From Isoetes taiwanensis (Eukaryota > Streptophyta > Lycopodiopsida > Isoetales > Isoetaceae): 64,000 nt of DNA. Of this stretch, positions 1 through 13,626 are shown piece after piece. The translations under genes were made by a program, and so were the position numbers. Under the pieces are notes generated by a model. The model saw only the letters and a program-made list of their open reading frames with translations, did no database searches and had not been told where the DNA came from. Numbering within the stretch: position 1 is the stretch's first letter; each line of letters begins with the position of its first letter. The stretch is from contig JAJEKV010000036.1 of the NCBI GenBank assembly GCA_021234155.1, forward strand, positions 3,092,996-3,156,995, written 5' to 3'.

Positions 1-3000
1 CCACCGCGGGTAACTGACGCGCGCATCTTTGTAACTGGATTATCTGATCTTGATTTCCCTAAAAGCATGGAGCTCCCTTTGTTGTTTATAAGCAACTCTC
101 ATCTTCTGTAGCTCCACAGTTCACACGGCGCCATCTTCCTTTGGCGGCGGGGCTCACGCCGGAGTGGGAGCCAGCGTTCGGACCGTCACCGGATCCCGAC
201 ATCAATTCGCTCGTATCCGCGCGTTACCATCTTGCTTTGGTTTGGCCTCCCTTGGCACGATTTTCGTATTTGACCCTACTTGCTTGCCTTGCCTTTGCTT
301 GGCTTTGCTTTACTTTTGGTTGCCATCGCCGTTCCATCGATCGGAAGGCAGGATATTTGACCCCGATTTAGTGATTTTTAGGCATGACCAGTTTGGAGAG
401 GTGAAGACTATTTCCGAGACATCATTGCGTTTGATATGCATAGAGCCATGGTCATTCTTTCATCCTTTCCAGTTTTACTAGCATCTGTTTCTGGATTTCT
501 ACACATAGATCATAAATTCTTCAACCTCGAGCCAGCATAGCCTCAATCGATTGAAATTCACATGCTGTGTGAAGATTATATAGATTTACTCTGTATTCTT
601 GACTGAGACCCCCAAAAATTCATCTCCTACAACATCATTCGTGATGACTAATTGTTATTCTGAAATGTATAAGAACATACGTCTTTGATGTGAGCCAGTT
701 CTCAAATGGTTTGTTGTGGCTAAAGTTGATACAGTTTCAGTTCATTATTATTTTCGAACCCTTAGGAATCAGAAGAGGCAGGCTGTTTAGTAGATGAACT
801 TTTTACTAAAATTTATTCGTCTTGGCTAGCATTTCAACTCAACATTCCCATTTGTACCCAGGAACTTTGAGGAGCCCTGTGGCGGGCAGAGCATGTCAGC
901 AGTCTGCAACTTTCATCATGATGAACTTGCCATTTGTCCTTAGCGGGTCTTGATTCATTTATATCAGGATACTTCCAGTACTGAACAACTGATTTCGGTG
1001 CAGATTAGAGGATTTAGAACCTTCAGCTCATATATTTGTTCATATGTAAATCTGGTGGATGAGTTCTAGCCCATTTAAATTGTGGATCTGTTTTTTGCTC
1101 TGGGCCCCAATGTTAATTTCAGGTAGTATGGCTCAAAGTCTCTTTCAATACCATGTTGCTTTTTGCCAGGTTCTATCTTACGTTTGGAAAAGTCAGCGGG
1201 TTATTCATGCAATTGCAATTGGTGTGGGTGGGTCATTATCTAAGCTAGAGACCCAGTGCTGAGGCCGCGGTGAAGCCGTTTCTGTAACTCAAATTGCCGC
1301 ACTGGCAGAAGATCGCATGATAGCATAACTCTAATCGCAAGAAGGGTTCTAAGATATGAAGGATATGGATAATCTTTTGTTGAGCTGGTCTTTGATTCAT
1401 TTCTCTACAATTTTCGTCCTTAAATTCAACTAATAGCTTAGACCCCAGTAATGTATTCTTCAATCATTTCTATTATTTTAACATTTTATTGTTCATGACT
1501 TATTTGTATTAAAACTTATTGGGGTGATTTTTATTCGATATGATGTTGGAGCATTTACATCTGTCCTTCAAGCGTGATCATTGGAGGTCAAATCTTGATG
1601 ATTGTTTCCATCTGATTGTATTCATTGATCCTTTTTGATGGCAATTCTTCTGATGATCTAGTTCTTTTAGGCTTTCCTTTGCTCAGATTTGATCCTGGGA
1701 AGAGCAGTTTGATCAGGGTATTGAGTTAGCAGTTTCCTACCCTATTCAGTCAGTGAGATGTTGATTCAGTTGTGTCTTATGCCATTTTATAGTGGGTATT
1801 CAATGAAGGTTGAGGATGATATATATATCTCAGTTAATCAAAATTTGGTATATAAATTGTAAATGATTTCTAATTAGAATATGGTATTTTACTCAGCAGT
1901 CCCAGTTTGACTACCATCTGGTGCAAAGACGCGGCCGCTTTGCCAACGCCCATGCCTTGACCCAGGCAGCCTGGAAGGTGTCGACGCCAGGCTGGGGTTC
2001 CCAATTTGCTTTATTCAGTGGCAATTGTGATGTTTATTTACATTTGCTTACAGGTTTCAACCAGTTTGTGAAAGTACTGGTCGTTGGAGGTATCAAGCAT
2101 ATAAACGGAAATGTTCCTTTATTGGAGGGTTCCTTCCTGTATATTTTGGTCTCAGGGGTTTCAACTGGTTGTTGTGAAGTATAGAAAGTCCGTTGAAGAT
2201 TTTAACAGGGAGAGAATAAATCTGTGAAACAGGAGAGTTGATTCTGCTGGGTACAAAATGAAAATAATGTACATTACTAAAATGTGCTGTTGGCAGGTAA
2301 ACTTTTTGAACCGATGCTTGCATTTTGATTTATAGTTCATGATATAAGGTCTCACTTGGGGCAGGCGGCACTAGTACGCTTTTAACACTTTGCGCCCCAA
2401 CTTCCACACCGCGAAGTTGCGATCATGGACTGCTCGTTGGGATATGATTTGTGAATTACGTGTATGATTAAGGGAATACAGCCATGTTTTAAATCTATAA
2501 TAGGGTAGTGATTCATGCTGTGGTTGTGTTGGGTGCTTTGCGCCCGTACCGACTCAGCTTCCTCCTAATCAGCAGTTTTAAAGGTATCGCGGAAGTTATG
2601 GAGGATTCGGGTTTGAAGGCAAAATATGGGTTAATGTACAGGGTGATATTCTTCATGTGCAATAACATTGCCTGATGGGTACATTGATCAGAGAATCTTT
2701 CTATTTCGTAAAGCTGATCATGTAGATCACTTGGATGGTAAATATCTTGACGTTTCAATCTCAGGTAGCATTGGCTTGTGTCCACAAATGGATCAAATTT
2801 AGACCCACAGAGGAAGAAACCAAATGGGGATCTGAAGCTTCCTGCATACAATCGCCCCATTTTATATGTTTATCTGTGGCATCGCCAGTTTCTTTATAAC
2901 AGAACTAGTCATGTTACTCGGATCCCAAGAGCATCCTCACTGGTTTTGGGTGAAAGCTGGAACATCAAGTCTGCCGATACCAGCTTTGAGGTGTTAGGGA

Positions 3001-4983
3001 GTGGCTTCACTTAAATGTGCTGTGCCTGACTAAAATATACTCCTGCTTTCATGTTTGAACTCATTGTGATGTAATCAAAATATCGGGTTTCTCTAACCAT
3101 CAAGTGTCTCATTCACGTGACCATTTTAGGATAATGTGAGGAGGGAGTGATGTTTTCGCGATCCGCATAGGGGAAAACATCATAAACCCCAATCATTTGC
3201 TTTTCCTCATAAACTTTTGTCTTCCTTATCATATAAGTCACATGGCCAAAATGAGACAAAGTTCTAAGTACGTCTATTAATTTGAAGCACTAACATAAAA
3301 GAAATGCGATCAAGTTCCTAAAAGTAAGAGATCTGTTAAAGGCATTATAGGCATGATGGATGAGGCAGGTTGGGCACAAATCCTACTTCCTTTGCTGCAT
3401 GGGCTACCTTGTAATGACGTTTTGGTTTTCCATTGTATGTGAAATATATTGGTAGTTTGTACCAATCAGCAAATAACCAGCATGACAAATCCGTAGTACA
3501 TATTTAAAGTAGATTACTATATTAACAAATTATACGCCCGCCATTCGGTGGGATTATTACATATTAGCAAAACACAGGGGTTAGTTCTGCAATTGGGTAT
3601 TCATTACGCTCTTTCTGTGAAAAACGAAATCGTATATTCGTAGGGCCTGCTTTGATTTTCCCATTTACCTAATTTAACTTGCCTGACACATTTCTTCCAT
3701 GGGCCCAACTGACTGTGCTCCATTTTAAACCAAAAAGCAGCGATAAAATGATCCGATTGATCTAGGCAACCCAGCAGCTACCTCGACACGGTCCATGTAC
3801 GATTATTAAACAAAACAAACAACCTAAAGCAAATCTACCGGTGGCTTTACGTTAAGCCAAAACCCATTAAATGGCAAGCAAACCAGCAACGTCGGCGGCT
3901 GCATAAAAGCTCGCTCGGTACCGGAGGGCGTGGCGCCGATCACGCCTTATGACCCTGATTGATGGTCTTTTGGGAGCTTGCCTTCGACATGCGCGGATTG
4001 CGACCATTCACATTATATTTTCTTGGAAAAAGATGAAAAGTGCTGGCTAGTTCTGTTGTTTTCAGCCTTAAAAGGAAAAAGTATACATAATGAATGGCAT
4101 CTTATGAACTGTCACAGGCCAGGCAGGAAGGTGAGACCTCCACAGTTCTCCAACTTCTTCACAAAAAACTTTCGCCTTAACCTACGTTGGGAAAAAACTT
4201 TGAGTAATGACTGGTGAGGATATCGATCTTGCTTACCTTCTGACATTTGGACAATGGAAGACAGCAGGAGCCTGGCTTCCAGGAAGCTCATGGTTGGTCT
4301 GAGGCAGCGACTCTGGGCATCCGGCTCCCAGCTTTGCCTCAAATTTGAGAGGGACCCCATGTCAGGCCTCGTCCACACTAGTAATGCAATTGTCGTCTCT
4401 ACTCCGGGTTTTGGATATCTCCAGCCAGCTAGTTCCTTTGGTCCTTTCCCTAATAACTACACCATTCTGGGACCACCACAAAGCGCTTTTTACATCAGTG
4501 CTTCACTTCAATTTATATATCACTTTTCAACCCTCTTAATTTTCAAAATATCTGCCCACACATTTTGTCGACTTCAACCGCTGCATTACTCTTCCCTGCC
4601 GTCAATCTCAGCCAAATGCTACCGCTTTTGCGCAACAATTTCACCCAACAAAATATTTTGGGGGCTTCATCTAAATAAACACCCGTTCACCGCGCACCCT
4701 TGGTAGCATTCCTTTTTGCTGACAATTACTGCGATTTCCATTCTGATCTCCATTTCAGTGCGGGTGATTTGCCCCACAAGCCATGATGCTGAGAGACCGT
4801 TTCCATGTATTCACAGACAGGGGCTCTGGTTTTTATTGCTGAAAGCCGACCAATTGGACTACATTGCAATGCCAGCTCTGCTAGGGATAGACAACTCTGC
4901 GCAAAGCTTTCCCACCTTGACCCGAGCCGTTAAAAGAGCACTTCACACTGCGACCAGATTTTCCGTTGGGCAGCAGGCCCGCG
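1..4983. other. No supported gene; mostly featureless, GC-richer at the left edge
   Basis: The first 480 bases are GC-richer and contain two overlapping short open frames that look like chance. The rest is AT-rich with scattered stop codons in all frames. On the minus strand, 4230-4378 is an open stretch ending at a plausible splice donor (GAAG then GTAAGC), but I recognise no family in it and see no partner exon. The 150-residue plus-strand frame at 4254-4706 overlaps it and looks compositionally random. No transposon end, LTR or RNA gene is recognised. Confidence 0.5.
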
Positions 4984-5194
4984 CTACTGATTGATTACCG
5001 GGCCCGTCTCCCCGGCTTTCGCTTTAAATGCGCTGATCAATTCTCCCAATTTTGAAAGCGAAATCGTTCCCCGTCCGACTCTGCCGCCAGAACCCACAAT
5101 GCCATCCATCTTCCTCGCCGCTTCATCCACTTTTATAATTTCATAAATCCTGGCCGCAATATCAGTGGAAAGACCGGAGAGATCACCAGCATAC
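4984..5194 (-). CDS. Possible terminal exon of an unrecognised protein
   Basis: On the minus strand a pyrimidine-rich splice acceptor (TTCTTTGCAG) sits just before 5194. It is followed by about 70 codons that stay open to a TAG at 4984-4986. The peptide is rich in Ala, Lys, Gly and Ile and has a natural-looking composition, with phrases such as AARIYEIIKVDEAARKM and LSKLGELISAFKAK that suggest amphipathic helices around a Gly-rich linker. The open frame also runs through the acceptor to an ATG at 5241, so a single-exon reading is possible but less attractive. I do not recognise the family. Upstream exons are not visible. It could be the 3' exon of a host gene to the right, or a captured or decayed fragment. 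Confidence 0.4.
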
Positions 5195-8100
5195 CTGCAA
5201 AGAATATAACCCGTGAGCCGCGCCCCACTTTCCTCATACATACCGGGCTTGATGCAGAAATCACTGCCCTCTCATAGCTCTAAGACACGGAATTTGATTC
5301 GCTAAAACTAGAAGACCTTGATGCGTTTTACATTAAAAGCCACGCGCAATTTAGTTCTTAAGGGCAATTAGTGGAGCAGATATCTTCAGTAATTCCTGAA
5401 TGGGTGCTGGGCATTACAAATTTAAATGAAATCAATCATACTAATTCTCATCATGATTTCTTTGAACTGCAGATACTGAGGAATCAACGTTTGAAGTAGG
5501 TCCCGGAGGGGCGCTACAGGTTAGTTGTAGAGCACAATCCTTGAGGGCCTCAAGCAGTGGGCAGATTCCACCGTGATAATCACCTTGGGAGTATGGAAGA
5601 AGTTTCTGCGACGGATGATCTTCACTGTAAAGTCAAAACACATCTGATATATGCATGTAACATCAACGGGTTAAATACGTTACTGTTGAATGATTTTTTA
5701 GCTCTAATACAGGGGTTAATGAATTTGGTCGAGGGCAACTCTTCAGTCTGAGCCTTTCTGCTCAGGTACACAGCTCTGCCAGTATCAGAGCGCAGTACGA
5801 AGAGATAGCTCAGTTTTATCACAGCAAAGACCACACTTGAAACACTGCAGCTTGATGATGTTTAGTTGATGAAACTTTGCTTTGACCAATACTAGGGCGT
5901 TGTATGATGGCTCCGAATAAATCTATGATACATTCACGCAGGAGCAGGCCACTTCAGAACTTACAGCCTTTTATCACCATTTTATTGTTAGATTGTAGGC
6001 TGCTCACACCTGCCGCTAATTTTTGGATCAGGCTCCATAATCAGTCGCCACACAATCCTTTGGACCGCCTATGTCAGCATATTTTCTTCCCAAACAAGAG
6101 CATTTTCCGGACAACTAGAGACAAATTCCATCCTTTTCAGAGCAGGTGTGACACAGTCACTGTGTTCGCCTTTGCCCGAGCAGTACGCTAAATCATCAAT
6201 ACCTTCCTGCATCAGCGCTCGCACAGACGTTTCAGACTGTTTCTCTTTGTTATCGTGGCCTTTTCTCTGTGCCGGTTGCTGGCATTGGTGGCTTACATTC
6301 CGGCCAAAAGCCACCATATGATCCTCATTGCGCCAGACGCCGCCGCACTGCTGCTCACATTCAGCCGGTTTCTTCCGCGGGTAATCTTTGTAAACCCTGA
6401 AACCGAAATTTCGATTAACCGGATGAAGAGATCAAAGAAGACAGAGGATTTCATCGCACTCCTATGACTCGATCGAAAAACTGCACGTTAGCGGAAGCCA
6501 TTATCCGGATCTCGCCCAAGCCATCATTCGGTCACGGGCAAACAAACGTCCAATCAACGCAACAGGATCCGATGAGCTAGTTGCTCACTCCGTCTTTGCT
6601 GATTGGGAGGTACTTTGACAAGCTGATGGACCACGTGACTGTCATATTTGCCATGGTATCTTATGACCATCACCATAAAAATAGAAGCAAATTCTTTATG
6701 ACGTGAGGTTTCAGTTTGGGAGGCTGGGGATGGCCCCCACGCCACTCACTGCTTACGTTCCGTCGGAAGCGACGCGACATTTAGTACATCCACTACTGGG
6801 ACAAAGTAAAGGCGCAGACTTCTGAAATCTATTCACACATTTCCTGAAAATGCGTACCGAAGTGGACTCGGTTGAACCTTGCCATCCTGGCAATGCGAAG
6901 GTTTACATGGAACACTTACAGCTCAGCGAAAACTCAAAATTCCGAAGTCTCGACGGCCCGGATTCCATGTGGACATAAGAGCGAAAAAAAGAGATCCTCG
7001 GTGGAGTACCAAGTTTTGGGCCTTTTCCGGCTCAAAATATAGACTCCATAATTCCGCACCAAAAGACCGATTGAGAAACTTTTCTTTCTTCACCTGGTTC
7101 CAGTTCATGGAACAAGGGGCCAAACACCTCGAAAAAAAAACCCTCAAAATCCCTATAAGGATCGCTCCTTCACAGCAGTTTGATGGCCTATTTGGGCCCG
7201 AGGTCCCGCTGTTGTCACACGCGTGCTGTGCGTGCGTTATGGCGGTTGATATTGCGGCAGCATTGCCGCGCGGCTGGCGCCCTCGGTGGGCACGTGTATG
7301 TGGTCACGGAGTGCGGGTCGGTGGCGACCAAAGTTCACACGCCCCGCGGCAGCCATTCCACCGCGAGATGTTCTGCGGGTTGTTAATGTGCTGGTTCGCC
7401 GGGGTTTTTGCTCCACATTCCGAACTACGCACCCGCATAAGCGGCAAGTTGAGAGTCTCGGCGAACAACGCTTTACGCTTTCTAACTATGACCAAATTGA
7501 TGGGTTTTGGTCGCCAGTTTTGCTATCTCTCTTCCAGCCAGCCCTTGACCTTGACGGGTGCTTCTTGCAATTTATCCTTCCGCCCGTGACTTGCAGCAAT
7601 GGAACTTGGCGGTGGTTGTAGTCTGTTTGGAAAAAGCGGGTTATGATTAAGTGTCAAATCATGAGATTCTTCACAGGTGCAATGGTTGGTAGATCCTCGA
7701 CAACTCACGAAAACGGTTTGATTTGAGGGAATGTGCCCGTTACATTAAGTGGTTGAGATCATTTTGTCCATTGAGGTTCTTGCAAGCCACATCGGCTTTC
7801 ATTTTGTCAAGCAGAGAAGGGGCTTTCCGGTGCCAGCACTATTCAGGTATTAAGCGTGATGAATTAATACCGATTTAACCCAGCACGCGAGTGTGTTTTC
7901 ACTAACTTTTAGTCAAGCTTTCGATTCAGACAACTAATGGCATTGGATTAAAATACTCCTCGCAGATCTTTTCAATCGGCCCGGCTTATATCCCGGGATG
8001 TAAATACTCAAGAAACGGCTCCCATATTTTAGATTCTTTTCATTTGTATTAGGCCACCGTCACTAACGCCATCATGAAGATGTATTCCATCTGTAAACCT

Positions 8101-11100
8101 GCGGCTTTCATGGAAATGAATCAAAATTTGGAAAAAGCGACGTACTGATAAAGTTGTGCGTGGTACGGTTGAGTGCAAATACTCTGGCGGAGATTCTGCT
8201 GGGGACAAAAGGAGATCTCAAATTCCTCTAATATTTATCACTTACACGCAAACGGGTGTGGGTGGGTCTCTTTTTGTCTGCTTTGAGGATTTTATTCTGC
8301 GGTATGTCCATATGCGGAATAATGAAATGGGGTTATCGTCCTTTGAGAAAAAGGTAAGCCTTACAATTGAACTGCAAATCTTGAAGTTCAACCTTTTCTG
8401 AAGTTCAGTTCCTCATTGGGGTTTCTGAGGTTGGGTGGGTTCTGCATGCCTCATGGGAGGCATGCTAGGGAGGAGAAAATGTACGGTGGCAAGGCCTCTG
8501 ATATAAATATGTATTTCTAGAGCCCACGTCTGGTGACTTCTATGGCTGTATCATTCCGTATAAATTTATGGAAGGGGAACGTGATTCGCGGTTAATAATA
8601 ACCCAGCCGATGACAACTATAGGGATGGACCATTTTCCGTACCATCCTGGTCGGGCACGCCACGGGATGCACCGAAGCACCAATTCATTAATTTGAGAAG
8701 GCGCAATTCCAGCTCGAGAATGGCTTGGCGAAAGCCGCAGGTTTCATTAAAGTTGGAAAAACCATCATTCCATTTAAATTAAGAATATGTATCTGGCATG
8801 TTAGAATTTTAAATTTCTTTTATTTCTGCCCCATCTAGATTTGTTTCCCAGAAGCTTTTAAATCATCAGTTTCCCCCTTTTGCATCACTTCATTTTTTAA
8901 TCCGTCCCTCCTCATGCACCAGCTTTTCCTTTTCCACCCTCCCAAGCTTTCCTCATTTATTTTTTCCATGTAATGTCGCTTCAATGATACCCTTCTTCCC
9001 CCTTTACTTACTTTTCAACGCCAACCTTCCCTTTCATTTGCATCTCCTTGTGCGTCCGACACCTTCTTCGATTTCTTTCATTTGCTTCTTGCTTTCCACC
9101 TTCTTCTTCTAGCTTTGATTCCCGGCCTGGCGCTTCTTCTTCTTCAAAATTTTGCATGTAACGTTCTCTGCACGGGTTTGTATGAAGAACCATGGATTAA
9201 TGCAGGGGTTTGTTTAACTCTGACTTGTACATTACCGGTTTACTTTGCAGGTTGCCTAACGCTAGCAGCCATCTGACCTTCTACATGGGTTTGCCTTCTG
9301 CTTTGCCATGAGTATTCCAGCAGAAATTTGGAGAAGGGATACATCCTGAAGTCGAGATACGTATAATGATTTTCACATTTTCTTTTGAAGAATAGTTCGC
9401 GAATAACTCCGGGCTTCCAACTAGGCCCATCTTCAATAATTTGTTTAAAATTTGTCTTTTGGTGGGTGCTATGGCGAGCTTAAAAGCGATGGATGTGAGG
9501 GGAGGCTAGGGCTATGATGCAGAGAGAAAGCGGAAAGATGGAATGGAAACCTCAAGCTTTACAAAAATACGCCATTGCCATTTTGGTGATAATCTGAAGA
9601 TACAAGGCTATACGTGACATGCAAAAAGGCCAGAGTTTCATGATCGGGTGCTTAAGAACCATTAAAAGGTTCGCAGCAAAATTCATATTTTGGGGATGAA
9701 AAAATGAGGAGAGGAGACATTATTGCAGCGCCATAGAAGAAAATCAAAAATTGCGTAAACGTAATGACGATTGGAGCTTGCCACCTGCGGTTCCATTTTT
9801 AATCTCTTTACATAAATCAATAGCATTGCTGAAGGCTAAAAGTGCGCTTTATCGTGGCCAAGTCCCCACTACTACGGCTTCACCGCCAAAGACACACTAA
9901 AACGATGATGGATTTAAATCCTCTTGTGCTGCATATTGGACAATTGTGGCAGCTCCTTTGTATTCACAAAACAAGTTCCAAATAAAAGCTCCAAGCCAAG
10001 AATTACATTGCTAGCAATACCATAATCGGCGATGACGCCCCAATGCAAGCATATAGGAATTGAGCTAAAACCCGGAAATGGGTCTAGTGCGGACGGGTCG
10101 AGTGATTGCACGGGATAAAGCGACAATAGCAATGGAGAAAGCAAAAAAGCTAAATTTCTGCTATACTTCTTCTTCTTCTTCATCCCAACCGGTTTGCATG
10201 CTTTCGGGGGTAAAGCTTTCCCCGCTTATCGTGGGTACCTGGCGTACCGGGCTGGCGGGGCTTTGCCATGGCCATCCTTGCCGTTGAAAAAGAAGGCTTT
10301 ATTGTGACATTTTCGCATAATAATTTCTGGGATGTATTTACTTTTGTCCAAAAAATAACCAAATTAGAAGTTTTTTTACTTCCTCGAGAGTACGTCATAC
10401 GCTTTGAGACAAGCGCGATTTCTCCGACTTCACTTTAACATTTGTTTTATCAATTTTAGAGGACATCACTTTTATTAGTTGGATAGATAATCGGCTTTAT
10501 TTGGCTAAAATACTATAAGTCTAGATTTGTGATTGTTAAAAAGATGTGAAGGATTGGGATTGATTTCATATTTCTTTACATACCTTATTACTTGCTTAAA
10601 AATCGTAAAAAAGTTATTATTTCTCTTGTGATATTAATAGAAGAATTTGTTATTTCAAGTATATTTGTTGTTAATGTTATATAATCTATTGATGTCAATT
10701 TTAAACAAAACTAAGGCCTTGTCTTGCCTTATTTAATAGAGATAGATAGTATTTTAACGTCCACCACACTAAAGCAAAGATCCAACCAGAATGTGATAAA
10801 ATACTTTAAAATATTCAACATAAACTATAGTTTTTGTAAATGCAATAAAATAGAATTAAAAAGCACGAAATGCTGAAAATAATGCTTATCCGGGCGTGAT
10901 TTTGGAATAGACATAATCCCAAAATATATGAATGATGGTTGAAACCCGTGATTCCGGTTCTCCCGTCCCAATACAAAACCGTTCGATGTTTTTCACACAT
11001 TTAATCAAATCTGCGTCCACTTAAAATGCACAAGGATTAGCATGAAAACCGCTCTATTTGATGCAAACAGAACGAACGCCCAACAACCCGGACGTCGCCA

Positions 11101-13602
11101 TTTGAATAAAAGTTGAGAGAAAAAAGCAAGAAATCATTGCATTGGAAATGAATCATAAGGACACTACGGAAAAAAGCAAACAAATGGCGGCCCGCGCCGT
11201 CTTACCTAATATATTCATATTGCAAATGCTTATCTTCTAGCCATTTGCTTTTAATAAAATCGTTATTCTTACGGGTAAAACACACATCGTCATAGAATCT
11301 GCATCATTTTTTACAAGCTAAGGCATAGGACATGCATGGTATCTATCTATATATAAATAATAATGGCGTTTTAGGATGGTTTGTCGGCGATCTTGCACAT
11401 TGATTTTTGTTAGGTTAGTTCTAAATCGTTGGTTTGCCTCTCGTTAAGTTTTTTCTTTTCATCAAACCTCAAAGCCCAGATGCAAAATGCTCCCTTTATA
11501 AAGCGATGTCTCCCCTAGGCAATCTAGGCAATGACAATGGGGTAGGCAATGATGATGGGGAGCTTTTGAATAAGAAAAAGGGGCTTCAAATGTAAACCCA
11601 GTCACGAGTTTTCTTTATCACGGATGTGGCCCGGCATGCGAGCTTTTCTTTATATGGAAACCTCGATTCATGAACCTAATGTCCGGATCATTGCTCGATT
11701 ATGATTGGTAACTTCTTCGGCGGAATTTGCAGATTCTTTATACTGAGCAAACCTCGATTCACACCAAACCAAACCATGTGGGCATTTTAGATAGCACAAT
11801 GAAGAAAAGTTGGAAGGCCGCGTTTTAGGTCATTGGGTGTTTTAAAGCCGTGAATCAAACATTTAGCATCAGGCTTCTTCCCTGAATCTATTCCACCAAA
11901 GCTTCAACCAAGTTTGAGCTCAGGCATGGAAACGATCTCATCTGCGATGACCGCGGCGAAGATTAGTTGGTGTTAATCTTTGTTTATGATGCTTCTTCCT
12001 TTGATGCCTTCAAATTTCCAAGTCACGAGGATCCTTTCTTCATCCTATGCCAGCAGCGATTTATCTTTTGAGGAGCACTTTATTTACAAGCTTTGCATTG
12101 AGAATAGAGGGTTCAGCATTTTCCATTTGGAGGAACTTCTCCTATTGCTCTGTTTTTGAGCTAGGTTTTAGTTCGAGATCGTCTTTATTATATTGAGTTG
12201 GGCAAATTTTGTAATGCAAGTATCTTTGGCGGTGTTAGGGGATGGCACCGCCCGGTGATGTGTGGATGCTAGATGTTAGTTGCCCAACCCTATGATAGAA
12301 TAGATGTGGTCGGATCTGTTCGAAAGTCGGTATTTTCTCATGTTGCTACATTGATGAGACGACAACATTCTATTCTATGGAGGGTAATGCTCTAAAAATT
12401 GCCTGACCTTGTTATGTAAATAATCTAGAAACCTAATCGACTCAATTGTGCTTGTAGATGTGGCAAAGAAGAACATTGGATGAATGTGTTACCCCCATCC
12501 ATCTGGCGGAGAAAAGTTCATACTTGGTTCACTTATGTTTAGACTCTCTAGAACTATTTCAGACTTTTGAGAAGCTTAAAACACATCAAAAGTGTAGCTG
12601 CTGAGCCCCTTGATCGAACCCGGCTTCTTCTTGAGATCAACCCGGACAATTCTGGTACAAATTTGTGTGCATTTTCATTTTACCTTTGCTTTGAGATTGT
12701 TAGTACCTTGCTCATGTTTCACCATGAAAATGTCTTGATTAAGAAGGATGAATTCAAACATACAAATGGAGTTAAAGCGGAGAATGGAGGCATTCTCTCA
12801 AATCTTCAACCAATAATTGCTTGTCGCCGCAACCCGATTGTGGAGAGCATGCATTATCTCAGACCCGGTATCTTTGTTCGCGGCAACTCAATTGATGTTA
12901 TTATGAAGAAGGCGAGATAAAAGCTTTTTGTAACAATGAAAAATGAATAGTGTCTACTACGACAATAATGGTTTAAAGCCATTATTCGTGAGTTGCTTTG
13001 CTAGTTTCAGATGAACTTTGAGGGAAATGGGTGGTTCTCATATGGCTGTATTAGCTTACGATTGATGAGTCAAGCATTGTGTAAGTTGACATTCTCTAGC
13101 ACCTCCTGGCTGCCAGTTCTAATCTTTTAATCTTTATAGTAATATTAAGTGAAATATCTTCCATCAACTTTGTCAATTTGATTTGTTCTCTTTTTTTCCC
13201 TCTGCTTTACATTATGATGCAATTTTGTAGATGAACATGTAGGTTTCTGAACCTTGCATGGCCTTTTAGAGCTACAAACATTATTTAGGATCCTTGGTCT
13301 ATGGAGTACCAAAGCGGAAATAAACACTAAGCGCTTATTTTTTGTGCATTTTGGAACTTATCTTGGCTGGACTACATAGATCATAGATTGGTGATAATGC
13401 ACTCATTTTTTTACATTCGAATCAGTCAAAGATGCAAACTTTGGGAGCTTTGGAGATGCATTAGTTCACAATGCTTTGAGTTTATGCTTTAGTGCGATTG
13501 AACATCAAGAAGGCACGAAGTAAAAGCGTGGTGAAGAGGTATGAATGAAGCAGTTATCAATGCCTTGTATAAAGTTGCAATAGCCCATGCAAAGTTTACA
13601 AT
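5195..13602. other. Long stretch with no supported gene
   Basis: I see no recognisable coding family, transposon terminus or RNA gene here. A 236-residue open frame at 6879-7589 lies in a GC-richer patch, but two other frames are also open there and its composition looks random. A 117-residue frame at 12567-12920 is likewise unrecognised. 10400-12300 is AT-rich with short A/T runs. A small inverted repeat (AATAATGG with CCATTATT) lies at about 12964-12986. The stretch may hold introns, UTRs or old unrecognisable repeats. Confidence 0.45.
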
Positions 13603-13626
13603 GACTAAGCGTGTGCCCGGCGATCT

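Noticed and set aside
6879-7589. 236-codon open frame, the longest in the window
   Set aside because: Two other frames are open over much of the same GC-richer patch. The peptide has no recognisable domain, and Cys, Arg and Trp are over-represented as expected of random GC-rich translation.
10170-10190. TTC triplet run, with others at 40440 and an AG run at 48811
   Set aside because: Ordinary short microsatellites with no structural or coding meaning apparent.
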